Below, in pieces: positions 33,493 through 41,977 of a stretch of DNA of 64,000 nt. Within the stretch, counting starts at the first letter, position 1, and each line of letters starts with the position of its first letter. A program made the translations under genes and the position numbers. The stretch is taken from positions 737,012 to 801,011 of the forward strand of contig LT599018.1 of NCBI GenBank assembly GCA_900079685.1, read 5' to 3'. The notes under the pieces were generated by a model that ran no database searches, was not told the DNA's origin, and worked only from the letters and a program-made list of their open reading frames with translations. The DNA comes from an uncultured delta proteobacterium (GTDB lineage Bacteria > Desulfobacterota > Desulfovibrionia > Desulfovibrionales > Desulfovibrionaceae).

Positions 33493-34476
33493 ATGAGCAC
33501 GGAACGTTCCCATACCGTCCCGGAAACGGAAAACGGCAGCCGTCTGGATGCCTTTGTCGCTCGCGTCTTGCGGGATGGCAACGGCTGCGGTGTCCGCGCG
33601 GCAAAGCGGCTCATCGAGGATGGGGCTGTCCTTGTCGACGGCAAACCCCGCCCCGCGCAGTTCAAGCTGCGGACCGGGAACGTGGTCGCCGTGCACCGGG
33701 AAATACCGCCCTCTTCCCCGGATACGCTCGTGCTGGCGGGCATCGGCGGGGAATATCTGGCCTTTGCCAAACCGGCGGGCCTCCATACGGCCCGGATTGC
33801 CGGAAGCGCCGAGCCGAGCCTGGAACAAGCACTCGCCGCGCAGTGGGAGACGGTTAGAAAGTCGCCCCTGTTACCGGAACATCATCCGATCCCCGACGTT
33901 CTCCGGGCGGTTCTCGGGCCGTTGCCGCACGAAGAATCCACAACCGTCCCGGCCTTGCCGCCGGAACCGCCCGCACTCCTGTCCCGGCTGGACGCCGTAA
34001 CGTCCGGGATTGTGCTGGCGGCGGCATCCGACGGTGCGGCCAGCCGGTTCCGCGCGATGGAAGCCGCGGGCCGGGTCTGTAAATATTACCTGGCCGTGGT
34101 CGACGGCATCCTTGACACCGCCGTGAGCGTGACAAACGCGCTGAACACCTCCAACCGCGCACAAACAAAGGTTTTGCCGGAGGCGGATCCGGATCCGGCG
34201 CGCCACACAGCCCTCTATCCTCTGGGCGAAGCCGCTTCGTTTCCCATACCGGGAGCGGCCGGCGGAACGACCCTCGCGGCCATATGCATCAAGCGGGGGG
34301 CGCGCCACCAGATACGCGCGCATCTGGCGCACGCGGGGTTTCCCATTTGCGGGGATACGCTGTACGGCCGGGAACAAGGGGGAGCACCGTTCCGGCTGCA
34401 TCACGCCCGCCTTGTCATCCCGGAATTTTCCTTTTTCTGCCTCCCTACCTGGCTGCCGCTGACGCCCATTGTCTAG
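33493..34476 (+). CDS. RluA-family pseudouridine synthase
   Basis: A 327-residue RNA pseudouridine synthase. An S4-like RNA-binding segment occupies about residues 15-70 (SRLDAFVARVL, AKRLIEDGAVLVDG). The catalytic motif is LLSRLDAVTSG with Asp167, and the family C-terminal motif ARHQIRAHLAHAGFPICGDTLYG is present. An insertion of about 60 residues (105-162) separates the FAKPAGLHT strand from the catalytic loop, longer than in RluD. The target RNA is unclear. A longer frame reading upstream through glmU sequence was rejected because the ATG at 33493 begins the conserved part. Confidence 0.85.
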   Translation: MSTERSHTVPETENGSRLDAFVARVLRDGNGCGVRAAKRLIEDGAVLVDGKPRPAQFKLRTGNVVAVHREIPPSSPDTLVLAGIGGEYLAFAKPAGLHTARIAGSAEPSLEQALAAQWETVRKSPLLPEHHPIPDVLRAVLGPLPHEESTTVPALPPEPPALLSRLDAVTSGIVLAAASDGAASRFRAMEAAGRVCKYYLAVVDGILDTAVSVTNALNTSNRAQTKVLPEADPDPARHTALYPLGEAASFPIPGAAGGTTLAAICIKRGARHQIRAHLAHAGFPICGDTLYGREQGGAPFRLHHARLVIPEFSFFCLPTWLPLTPIV

Positions 34477-34492
34477 AAAAAGAGAACAAATC

Positions 34493-34521
34493 TTGCATTC
34501 GGCCCGATTGATGCGTATAGT
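34493..34521 (+). promoter_or_regulatory. Sigma-70-type promoter directly at the ZapB-like gene
   Basis: TTGCAT (34493-34498) and TATAGT (34516-34521) are separated by exactly 17 bases. The ATG follows only six bases after the -10, so the transcript would begin at or next to the start codon. Confidence 0.65.
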
Positions 34522-34527
34522 AACTCC

Positions 34528-34764
34528 ATGAAAGAGCTTCTTGATTTGTTGGACGAACGCGTAACTTCCCTTTGCCGGGAAGTGGATGCCTTACGGCAGG
34601 AAAATACGCAACTGCGCCAGGACCTGACGGAAAAAACAGGCCCCCTGGCGGAGGAAAACGCGGCGCTGAAAGAAGCCCTTGCTCAGGAACGTAATGCACG
34701 AGAGACCGCAGCAAGCAGAATAGATTCATTGCTGCAGCGTCTGACCAAGCATTTGCCGGAATAG
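34528..34764 (+). CDS. ZapB-like coiled-coil cell division protein
   Basis: A 78-residue protein that is almost all heptad repeats (LLDLLDERVTSLCREVDALRQENTQL, in pieces, then LAEENAALKEAL and IDSLLQRL). This form and its place immediately before zapA match short ZapB-like partners of the Z-ring. Its start lacks any ribosome site (AACTCC precedes the ATG) and sits at the predicted transcription start, so it may be read from a leaderless mRNA. zapA follows 9 bases later. Confidence 0.8.
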   Translation: MKELLDLLDERVTSLCREVDALRQENTQLRQDLTEKTGPLAEENAALKEALAQERNARETAASRIDSLLQRLTKHLPE

Positions 34765-34773
34765 GCGGCCCCC

Positions 34774-35058
34774 ATGGCCCACTATAACTTTAATGTGCTT
34801 GGACAAGACGTTTCATTCAGGGCCGAGGCTGATCCCACACGGATCGAGCAGGCCCGGGTACTGCTGGAAGAACGGTACAACAAGCTTCAGCAGCACGGAA
34901 AACAGCTGAGTAAAGAAAAACTTCTGACGTTCCTCGCCTTGGCTTTGGCGGATGATATGCTCCAGGCCAGAGAGGAAATGAAAAAGTCGGAACAGAAAGT
35001 ACAGTCGATTTTGGAACGTTTAGCCACGCAAAGCCCGGCATCTGACGGGCAAACGTGA
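34774..35058 (+). CDS. zapA: Cell division protein ZapA
   Basis: A 94-residue ZapA, a dimer/tetramer that bundles FtsZ filaments. The N-terminal domain is YNFNVLGQDVSFRAEADPTRIEQARVLLEERYN (in pieces) and the C-terminal helix begins LLTFLALALADDML, the usual dimerisation segment. It follows the ZapB-like gene at 9 bases and is followed at once by a probable 6S RNA, the linkage seen in many proteobacteria. Confidence 0.9.
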   Translation: MAHYNFNVLGQDVSFRAEADPTRIEQARVLLEERYNKLQQHGKQLSKEKLLTFLALALADDMLQAREEMKKSEQKVQSILERLATQSPASDGQT

Positions 35059-35061
35059 TAC

Positions 35062-35250
35062 AGTTGCACCTCCCTGGAACGCACGTGATGCTTCGTTCAC
35101 TGCAGGCCTCACAAGCATCAGAATAGGGGAACAATCTCCGGACCGGTGTGCACGCCCGTTTTACGGGAAGCCTGATGGGCCGGAAGCGTTTTCCACCGTA
35201 GGTCTTAGGCCCTGCGGAGAACAACGCACACGACGTTCTGGGGCGCAACT
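35062..35250 (+). ncRNA. ssrS: Probable 6S RNA
   Basis: A 189-base region right after zapA folds on a long closing stem: AGTTGC (35062-35067) with GCAACT (35245-35250), and CCCTGGAACG (35072-35081) with CGTTCTGGGG (35234-35243). Inside lie a perfect 8-bp hairpin (TGATGCTT with AAGCATCA) and a CCCG-TTTTA-CGGG tip. The 3' side has CCCTGCGGAGAAC, similar to the end of E. coli 6S RNA. Size, rod-like fold and position after zapA all fit 6S RNA, which occupies the sigma-70 holoenzyme in stationary phase. No protein is coded here. A T-run follows at about 35264. Confidence 0.7.
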
Positions 35251-35281
35251 ACCCAAATCAGTACTTTTTTCAGCAAAATCC

Positions 35282-35324
35282 GTCCTGCTGTCTGGAATTT
35301 CCGGAGTCATGCGGGACTTTTTTT
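35282..35324 (+). terminator. Intrinsic terminator downstream of 6S RNA
   Basis: GTCCTGC (35282-35288) pairs with GCGGGAC (35311-35317), one G-T pair, directly followed by seven T. An inner CTGGAATTTCCGG can pair too. Confidence 0.65.
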
Positions 35325-35340
35325 ATGTCCGCGGCTCCGG

Positions 35341-35536
35341 CGCCGCATGGGAAATCCTGCGGCGTTTGCACGGGCGGCTTCCGGCCCGTGGTTGACCCGG
35401 CCCTGGGAAATTCCCAAAAGGCCGACTTTGGGCGGCATTTCGTCGCCCGACCGGTTCCGGACGGATATCCGAGATGATACAGCAAGGCCCCTCGAAACGG
35501 GGTAATCCGCGCGGCAAACGCGCGCCGGTTACCGGC
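35341..35536 (+). other. Hairpin-rich leader or ncRNA before rny
   Basis: No open frame of note is present. At least five hairpins stand in series: 35341-35364 (CGCCGCA/TGCGGCG), 35369-35390 (CACGGGC/GCCCGTG), 35398-35424 (CGGCC/GGCCG), 35488-35502 (CCCC/GGGG) and 35524-35536 (GCCGG/CCGGC). The stretch begins after a terminator and ends 28 bases before the RNase Y start. It may be a structured 5' leader or a separate small RNA. Confidence 0.45.
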
Positions 35537-35564
35537 CTTCGCAGTGGCCCCATGAGGACGCACC

Positions 35565-37127
35565 ATGAACGGCATGACACACACCCTATTGGCGGTGGGC
35601 GGAGTGGCGGCGGCATTCATCGCCGGCTATATTCTGCACAACGTCATTAATGCCAAACGGTTGAGGGATGCCAAGGAGTTCGCCAGCCGTATTGAGGACG
35701 AGGCGCGTAAGGAAGGCCTGGCACAAAAGAAGGAAATCCTTCTTCAAGGAAAACATGAACTTCTTGAATACAAACGCCAGGCTGAACAGGAACTCAAAGA
35801 ACTCGAAAAAGAACTGAAAAACAAAGAAAAAAAGCTCGAAGATTACAGCGAAAGACTTGAAGAAAAACTTGAAAAAGCCACCGAGAAAGAACACGATCTC
35901 CTGTTGATGGAAAAAGAGCTGGCCCGCAAGGAACGCGGCCTGGAAGAAAAGGACGAGCAGCTCGGCCGGAAAATGGACGAGCAGGAACGCAAACTCCAGG
36001 AAGTCTCCGGGCTGACGGTGGAAGAAGCCAAAAGCCGCCTGATGGAGGAAATCGCCGCGAGAACCCGCCACGAAGCCGCGAAAACCATGCGCGTGATAGA
36101 AATGGAAGCGAAGGAAAACGCGGATAGAAAAGCCAAGGAAATCATCGCCAACGCCATCCAGCGGTATGCGGGCGACTACGTGGGCGAACAGACGGTTACC
36201 GCCGTCACGCTGCCCAGCGACGATATGAAGGGCAGGATCATCGGCCGTGAAGGCCGCAACATCCGCGCCCTGGAAGCCGCGACCGGCGTTGATCTCATCA
36301 TCGACGACACCCCGGAAACGGTCATCCTTTCCGCTTACAACCCCCTGCGCCGCCAGGTTGCGAAAATGGCCCTGGAGCGTCTGATCCAGGACGGCCGCAT
36401 CCACCCCGCCCGCATTGAGGACATCGTCCGCAAAGCCGAGGAGGAGCTGGACGTGCAAATCCGGGAAGTGGGCCAGCAGGCCACCTTTGACGCCGGCGTG
36501 CACGGCATCCATCCCGACATCATGCGCCTTCTGGGGCAGCTTAAATACAGAACGAGCTTTTCGCAGAACGTGCTGCAGCACTCCCTTGAAGTCTCCTCCC
36601 TCTGCGGCATGATGGCCGCCGAGCTCGGCATGGACGTCAAAAAAGCCAAACGGGCCGGGCTCCTCCATGACCTCGGCAAGGCCGTGGACCACGAGGTGGA
36701 AGGCCCCCACGCCCTCATCGGCGCGGATATCGCCAAAAAATATGGCGAAAGCAAGGAAATCGTGCACGCCATCGCCGCGCACCACGAAGACATGACCCCG
36801 GATTCCGTGCTCGCGGTTCTGACCCAGGCCGCGGACTGTCTCTCCGGCGCGCGGCCCGGAGCACGCAAAGAATTGCTGCAAAACTACGTCAAACGGCTGG
36901 AAGACCTTGAAGGCATTGCCGCTGCGTTTGACGGGGTGACCAAGGCCTACGCGATCCAGGCCGGACGCGAGCTCAGGGTCATGGTCAACTCGGATTCCGT
37001 CGACGACGATACCACCTACCTGCTTTGCAAGGATATCGCTGAAAAAATCGAGCAAAGCCTGACATACCCCGGCCAGATCCGGGTTACCGTCATCCGCGAA
37101 CGCCGGGCCGTGGGCATCGCGAAGTAA
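35565..37127 (+). CDS. rny: Ribonuclease Y
   Basis: A 520-residue membrane-anchored endoribonuclease that starts mRNA decay. It has one N-terminal helix (about 6-26), a long charged coiled coil (35-200), a KH domain with [19 protein letters not shown], and an HD domain with [12 protein letters not shown] and AAHHED. The length and order are standard. The start is the ATG at 35565, preceded by GAGGACGC. Its leader is unusually structured, and a double terminator follows. Confidence 0.96.
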   Translation: MNGMTHTLLAVGGVAAAFIAGYILHNVINAKRLRDAKEFASRIEDEARKEGLAQKKEILLQGKHELLEYKRQAEQELKELEKELKNKEKKLEDYSERLEEKLEKATEKEHDLLLMEKELARKERGLEEKDEQLGRKMDEQERKLQEVSGLTVEEAKSRLMEEIAARTRHEAAKTMRVIEMEAKENADRKAKEIIANAIQRYAGDYVGEQTVTAVTLPSDDMKGRIIGREGRNIRALEAATGVDLIIDDTPETVILSAYNPLRRQVAKMALERLIQDGRIHPARIEDIVRKAEEELDVQIREVGQQATFDAGVHGIHPDIMRLLGQLKYRTSFSQNVLQHSLEVSSLCGMMAAELGMDVKKAKRAGLLHDLGKAVDHEVEGPHALIGADIAKKYGESKEIVHAIAAHHEDMTPDSVLAVLTQAADCLSGARPGARKELLQNYVKRLEDLEGIAAAFDGVTKAYAIQAGRELRVMVNSDSVDDDTTYLLCKDIAEKIEQSLTYPGQIRVTVIRERRAVGIAK

Positions 37128-37141
37128 CGTTTGTGAAGAAA

Positions 37142-37198
37142 CCGGGCAGGATGCTCTTCTGCCCGGATACTCCAAAAGGCGCGTGAGCGCCTTTTTTT
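37142..37198 (+). terminator. Tandem hairpins and terminator after rny
   Basis: CCGGGCAG/CTGCCCGG (37142-37166) is followed by AGGCGC-GTGA-GCGCCT (37177-37192) and a run of seven T. The T-run ends 12 bases before the next start codon. Confidence 0.85.
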
Positions 37199-37209
37199 CC
37201 GGAGAACGC

Positions 37210-38121
37210 ATGCCCGCTCTTACCCTGCCGTTTTACAAGCTGAGCCCCGGCGGCAACCCCACGATTTTGATCCGGGAAAACAGCCTCCTGGCCTCCCCCT
37301 ACGGCCCGGAAGACCGGGCGGCCATTGCCCGCGCCCTCATGGACCCCGACCACCTCGGCGCCGAACAGGTGGGGTTTCTCGACACGTCCCGCTCTCTGCC
37401 CCATATGGAAATGATGGGCGGCGAGTTCTGCGTGAACGCGATCCGCTCCGCCGCGCTTATTTTCGCGCGGCTCGGCCTGCTGCCGGAAGGCCAGACCCCC
37501 GGCTGCCGGGAAGGAAGCGTCACAACCTCCGGCGCTGGCGCCCCGATCCCCGTCCGCGTCTCTCCGATACCGGGTCCGTGCGCGCCTGAAACCGGCCTGC
37601 CCGGCTCCATGGCCATGGAAGCGGCCATAGCCCTGCCCCTGCCCAAGGACGCCACGGACAGCCTCGTGACCGAATGCGCCCATGGGGAAGTTCTTGTCCG
37701 GCTGCCCGGCATCACCCATCTGTTATTGGATGCGAACGTCCACTCCCTGCCGGATTCCCCCCTTGACGCGGCGGCGGCCAAACGGGCCGCATACGGCCTG
37801 GACGCCGAAGAAGCCGCCGGTGTGATCTGGCATGTTCCCGGCCCGGCGAAGACAGTGGCCATTACCCCGGTGGTGCGCGTGGCCGCAACCGGGTCCTCGG
37901 TGGTGGAAACCGCCTGCGGGTCCGGCTCCCTGGCCGTGGCCCTCTTGATGGCACGGTCCGGCGGCAGCGGCTTTATCCTGCGCCAGCCGAGCGGCCATGC
38001 CATCACCGTGGCGTTTGCGGCGTATGCCGCTTCCCCGGGCCACCTTTTGGGCCACATGCTCGCCTGGATCAGCGGACCCGTCCGCCTGATCGCCGAAGGA
38101 ACGGCGAACGTCTCCTGGTGA
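37210..38121 (+). CDS. DapF-fold amino acid racemase/epimerase
   Basis: A 303-residue protein of the diaminopimelate epimerase superfamily. Both catalytic cysteines of the fold are present: Cys74 in MMGGEFCVNAIRS and Cys236 in VETACGSGSLAVAL. The first motif differs from the CGNG of true DapF and is closer in style to GGEFC-type histidine or other amino acid racemases of metallophore pathways. No opine synthase is nearby, so the substrate is open. GGAG precedes the ATG at 37210. It lies just after the rny terminator, so it may depend on read-through or its own promoter. Confidence 0.75.
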   Translation: MPALTLPFYKLSPGGNPTILIRENSLLASPYGPEDRAAIARALMDPDHLGAEQVGFLDTSRSLPHMEMMGGEFCVNAIRSAALIFARLGLLPEGQTPGCREGSVTTSGAGAPIPVRVSPIPGPCAPETGLPGSMAMEAAIALPLPKDATDSLVTECAHGEVLVRLPGITHLLLDANVHSLPDSPLDAAAAKRAAYGLDAEEAAGVIWHVPGPAKTVAITPVVRVAATGSSVVETACGSGSLAVALLMARSGGSGFILRQPSGHAITVAFAAYAASPGHLLGHMLAWISGPVRLIAEGTANVSW

Positions 38122-38157
38122 CATTTCCCGGTTGCGCCGGATGCGGCTGATAGTGAA

Positions 38158-38191
38158 GACCGCCATACTCCCCTTGCGGAGTATGGCGGTC
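38158..38191. terminator. Bidirectional terminator-like hairpin
   Basis: A 14-bp perfect stem (38158-38171 with 38178-38191, GACCGCCATACTCC and its complement) between the convergent racemase and PAP2 genes, followed by TTT on the plus strand. Confidence 0.75.
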
Positions 38192-38213
38192 TTTATAGGC
38201 GGACAAAAGCGCC

Positions 38214-38933
38214 CTACCTGCCGAACATCCCCGTCCCGCCCGGCGGGAAGAACCAGCGCGGCAGCAGTTTTTCAAGCTTTGCGGCGCACCAATCGCTTGC
38301 CGGGGTCAGCAGAACCCAGCTGACCGCCATGCAGGCAATGGAGAGCGACCCCATATACACGTCGCTGAACCAGTGCGCTCCGGACAATATCCTGGGCATG
38401 GCGAAAACGGCCACTATCAGCACGGCGGCGGCAAAGGCGCGCCTTCCGAAATACCGCGCCATGTAGGCCGCGAAGATCATGAGCATCATGCCGTGGTCGC
38501 CGGGGAAACTGTTCCGGTCCGCGTCTTTTGTGGTGAAAGCAACCATTTTGCTGACCCGGTTGACGTCCTCGAACGTGAACGTCGGGCTCGGGTGCGCTAT
38601 GGGAATAAGGCCGCCGCATTGTTTTATCACAATAGCCGTGAGCAGCATGCACAGGCCGATGCAGACCAATATGCGTTTGCCGGCATTGTCCCGCTGCCGG
38701 AAATAGTGGAGGTACAAGATTCCCATGCACACAAATGAAACCGCGTCAAAAATCCGCATGTTGGTATACGCCACCAGGGATGTGAACCAGGACCCCGGCA
38801 CCAGACACGCATTGAAATAGTAAAAAACAGCCGTATCAAGGTCTTTCCAGGCTGCAGCGCACAAAAAATACGACGCCATGAGACACGCGCCGAAGAGGGT
38901 CAATGCCGTTGCCGCAACAAGCCGTTTAGCCAT
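38214..38933 (-). CDS. PAP2-family lipid phosphatase
   Basis: A 239-residue membrane protein with about six helices. The phosphatase motifs are SFPGDHG (142-148, the PSGH block) and RILSGAHWFSDV (181-192, with His187 and Asp191), and KDADRNSFP supplies the upstream basic residues. Such enzymes dephosphorylate lipids such as undecaprenyl pyrophosphate or act on lipid A; SFPGDHG forms are common in the latter group, but the substrate is not certain. Its start overlaps the end of radA by eight bases. Confidence 0.85.
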   Translation of the reverse strand: MAKRLVAATALTLFGACLMASYFLCAAAWKDLDTAVFYYFNACLVPGSWFTSLVAYTNMRIFDAVSFVCMGILYLHYFRQRDNAGKRILVCIGLCMLLTAIVIKQCGGLIPIAHPSPTFTFEDVNRVSKMVAFTTKDADRNSFPGDHGMMLMIFAAYMARYFGRRAFAAAVLIVAVFAMPRILSGAHWFSDVYMGSLSIACMAVSWVLLTPASDWCAAKLEKLLPRWFFPPGGTGMFGR

Positions 38934-40329
38934 CGGAAACCATCCCGCCGGGTCCGGCGTTTTTGCGTGTGTTGCCGAAAAGGGCGCGTTGCAGGTCCGT
39001 CAGGGTCCTTACGCCGCCTTTTTCCTTCAAACTCCCCCCCGTGGCATGGGGGAAAAGAATCGGATCGTACCCAAGGCGCTCCGCCTGGGCAATCCGGATG
39101 TTGTGGTTATACACGGGCCGCACCTGTCCGTTGAGATCCACCTCGCCCCAGGCGATGGCGCGCTCCGGCAGCGGCACGTCGTAAAAGGAGGACAGCACCG
39201 CCGCGACCAGCGCCAGGTCCATGCCCGGATCCTGGATCTTCAGGCCGCCGCCGACCTTGGCGTAAATGTCGACCTGCGACAAATTGAGCCGCAGCCGTTT
39301 TTCCAGAACCGCCAGTAAAAGATGCAGCCGGTTGACGTCGAACCCCAGCCCCGTCCGCCGGGGAATCGCAAGGTACGTTTTGGTGACAAGCGCCTGAATC
39401 TCTACCGCGAAAGGCCGTTGCCCCTCAATGGCCATGGCGACGGCGGTGCCGGAAAGGGACGCGTCGCGCGCGCCGAGAAAATAGGTGGAGGGGTCGGGCA
39501 CAAGTTCCATGCCCGCATTGACCATCTGGAAAATAAGCAGTTCCTGGTTGGGGCCAAAACGGTTTTTAAGCACCCGCAAAATGCGGAACATGTGCCGCCG
39601 CTCCCCTTCCAGGGAAATAACCGTGTCCACAAGATGCTCAAGGAGCTTCGGCCCCGCGATGGCCCCCTCCTTGGTCACATGCCCGACAAAGAGTACGCAG
39701 GTGCCCGCCTTGCGGCACATCTCCGCAAGCTCGGTCGCCACCGCCCGGACCTGGCTGACGTTGCCGGGCAGGCCCTCGGCCTGGGTCGTGGCCACGGTCT
39801 GCACCGAGTCGACGATGAGCAGGTCCGGCGGTTCCGGGCCTTCAAGAGCCGGAAAAACATCCTCGATCTGGGAGGTCGCTATGCCGGTGAGATTCTCATG
39901 CAGCACACCAAGCCGCTCGGCCCTGGCCTTGATCTGGGAGAGCGCTTCCTCGCCGGAAAGGTAGACGGTCCGTTTCCCCGAAGAGGCGACTGCCCCGGCA
40001 AGTTGCAGCAGCAAGGTCGATTTGCCTATGCCCGGTTCCCCGCCGACAAGAATGGACGCGCCCGGCGCGAAACCGCCGCCCAAAATCCGGTCCACGGCGG
40101 CAACCCCGGTGCTGAACACCGCGGAATGGGAATCAGCGGCATCTTGTAACGGCGCTATGAACGGTATGGGAGAAAGCGACGACGGCCTGCGCCCTTTGCC
40201 GGGCTTTTCCGCGGTAACCGCGACAGGCTCAAGCGTATTCCAGGCGCTGCAAGAGGCGCATTGCCCCCGCCATTGCATGGCTTTGGCGCCGCAGGCGCTG
40301 CAAACATAGATTTCCCGCTGTTTCGCCAT
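38926..40329 (-). CDS. radA: DNA repair protein RadA
   Basis: A 467-residue RecA-related branch-migration ATPase. The N-terminal zinc finger is VCSACGAKAMQWRGQCASC, Walker A is GGEPGIGKSTLL, Walker B is LLIVDSVQTV, and the RadA-specific KNRFG motif follows. The C-terminal Lon-like domain runs from about residue 285 (GTAVAMAIEGQRPFAVEIQALV). Length is standard. The gene starts 6 bases after the DUF3426 protein. Confidence 0.96.
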   Translation of the reverse strand: MAKQREIYVCSACGAKAMQWRGQCASCSAWNTLEPVAVTAEKPGKGRRPSSLSPIPFIAPLQDAADSHSAVFSTGVAAVDRILGGGFAPGASILVGGEPGIGKSTLLLQLAGAVASSGKRTVYLSGEEALSQIKARAERLGVLHENLTGIATSQIEDVFPALEGPEPPDLLIVDSVQTVATTQAEGLPGNVSQVRAVATELAEMCRKAGTCVLFVGHVTKEGAIAGPKLLEHLVDTVISLEGERRHMFRILRVLKNRFGPNQELLIFQMVNAGMELVPDPSTYFLGARDASLSGTAVAMAIEGQRPFAVEIQALVTKTYLAIPRRTGLGFDVNRLHLLLAVLEKRLRLNLSQVDIYAKVGGGLKIQDPGMDLALVAAVLSSFYDVPLPERAIAWGEVDLNGQVRPVYNHNIRIAQAERLGYDPILFPHATGGSLKEKGGVRTLTDLQRALFGNTRKNAGPGGMVSDG

Positions 40330-40335
40330 ACGGCA

Positions 40336-41280
40336 TCACTTCTTTGCCGGGTCCTGCACGTCGATGATTTTGACTTCAAATTCATAGGCGGAATGGGGCA
40401 AATCAAAAAATACCGAGGTAAAGCGTACGCTGCTGCCGGGGAGAATATCCGTGTTGTTGGAAAGGATCACTGACTGGTTGACAAGCGCGCCTTCGATCGC
40501 GGCCTGGGGCAAGGTGCGCAACTGCAAAAGCGAGAGCGTCACGCCGCAGTATTGCTCGCGCATGACAAGCGCGTTCCCCTTGGCGTCATACAGGGTGATT
40601 TCCAGGAGGATAAGATCTTTCGGGGTTTCGAAATTATTGACGACGGCCCCTTCCACCACCACCATCGGGCCGGTTTTCTCGTTTTCCGTCACCGTATACT
40701 GGCGGACGTTCTCCAGGGACAAACGGCGGACAGCCGCCAGCCGCGCCGCTTCTTTTTCCTGGTCCGCGCTGCGTGTTTTGCCGCCGAGGGATTCCACCGT
40801 GCTGCCGTCCGTCGCCCGCACGGGGTCCGTACCCTTCGGCGGCGCAAAGACCGCTGAATAGACCATGATCCCGCCGTACGCCAACAGCGCGACAACGAGA
40901 CACATGCCGCCGAGCAGGATCAGCTTTTTTTTGCTGATTTTGTTCCCGGCGGCTTTTTTCGCCAGGGGGGACACGACATCGTCAACCGACGCGGGAGGAG
41001 CCGCGATATCGCCTTCCGGCGCGTCATCCGCAAGTTCTTCATCCGCGATGTCCGCAAAAGCCTCGTCGGCAGCGTCAAACGACGCCGCTTCTTCCGCCCG
41101 GGGAGGTGTGGCGGCAGCCATGCCCGCAGGTGCGGCGGCCCCTTCCGGTGAAACGGCGTCATCCAGTTCCGGAAGCGCGAACACGTTGCCGCAATTGGAA
41201 CAACGGGCCTTGCGGCCCGGGCGGTACTTGTCGTCCGGAATGTCAAATTTCGTTTCACATTGGGGGCAGGTTACAATCAT
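40336..41280 (-). CDS. Zinc-ribbon/DUF3426 membrane protein
   Basis: A 314-residue protein with an N-terminal MJ0042-type zinc ribbon (VTCPQCETKFDIP and ARCSNCGNVF), then an acidic Ala-rich linker, one membrane helix near 130-155 (LILLGGMCLVVALLAYGGI) and a C-terminal extracytoplasmic domain (about 205-314) of the DUF3426 type. The function of the family is unknown. It is cotranscribed with radA by spacing. Confidence 0.85.
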   Translation of the reverse strand: MIVTCPQCETKFDIPDDKYRPGRKARCSNCGNVFALPELDDAVSPEGAAAPAGMAAATPPRAEEAASFDAADEAFADIADEELADDAPEGDIAAPPASVDDVVSPLAKKAAGNKISKKKLILLGGMCLVVALLAYGGIMVYSAVFAPPKGTDPVRATDGSTVESLGGKTRSADQEKEAARLAAVRRLSLENVRQYTVTENEKTGPMVVVEGAVVNNFETPKDLILLEITLYDAKGNALVMREQYCGVTLSLLQLRTLPQAAIEGALVNQSVILSNNTDILPGSSVRFTSVFFDLPHSAYEFEVKIIDVQDPAKK

Positions 41281-41443
41281 GCGCCATCCTTAGCGGAGAA
41301 CATCGCGGGCGCTCGGCCCGCCGGATCATCGCGAATCAACAAGAGATACTATGCAACCAACCGCAATGCAAGTCCGCCACAACACAGATCGCGGCTCATT
41401 TTGCCCTGATAGCGCAAACGGAGCCGCGGCCGGACGGATCTCT

Positions 41444-41977
41444 TCATTCGAACACAACTTCGTACACCGCCGGGAGTTCGCGGTACTTTTCCGCGTAATC
41501 AAGGCCGTACCCGACGATAAAACCCTCGCGCAGCGTAAAGCCGGTGAAGTCCGGTTTGACGTCCACCTCACGCCGCTCCCGCTTGTCCACCAGCACGGCC
41601 AGCCGGAGCGACGCCGCGCCGCGCACCTTGAAGAGGCGCAGCAGAAAATCCATGCTGTGGCCGGAATCGATCACATCCTCGACAATAAGGACGTGCTTAC
41701 CCTCAAGGGAAAGTTCCACGTCCTTGACGAGCATGACGTCGCCCGCGCTTTTCGTGCCCGAGCCGTAACTGGCGAGGCGCACGAAGTCTATCTGCGGGCG
41801 GACGGTCAGCTCTTTCACAAGATCCGAAAAAAACATGAACGCGCCTTTGAGCACGCAGACCACGACCAAGTCTTTATCCGAATAGAGCCGGTTCACTTCC
41901 TCGCCGATCTCCCGCACGCGGGCGGCAATGGCTTCCCGCGAATACACGCAGCGCAGTGTTTCCTTTTTCCCCGGCAT
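41444..41977 (-). CDS. hpt: Hypoxanthine phosphoribosyltransferase
   Basis: A 177-residue purine salvage enzyme that makes IMP or GMP from the base and PRPP. The PRPP loop is VLIVEDVIDSGHSM; VVVCVLKGAFMFFSDL and ASYGSGTKSAGDV are further family segments. The ATG at 41977 has AGGAG 8 bases upstream and overlaps the stop of the GNAT gene, so I rejected a longer start at 42046. Confidence 0.94.
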   Translation of the reverse strand: MPGKKETLRCVYSREAIAARVREIGEEVNRLYSDKDLVVVCVLKGAFMFFSDLVKELTVRPQIDFVRLASYGSGTKSAGDVMLVKDVELSLEGKHVLIVEDVIDSGHSMDFLLRLFKVRGAASLRLAVLVDKRERREVDVKPDFTGFTLREGFIVGYGLDYAEKYRELPAVYEVVFE

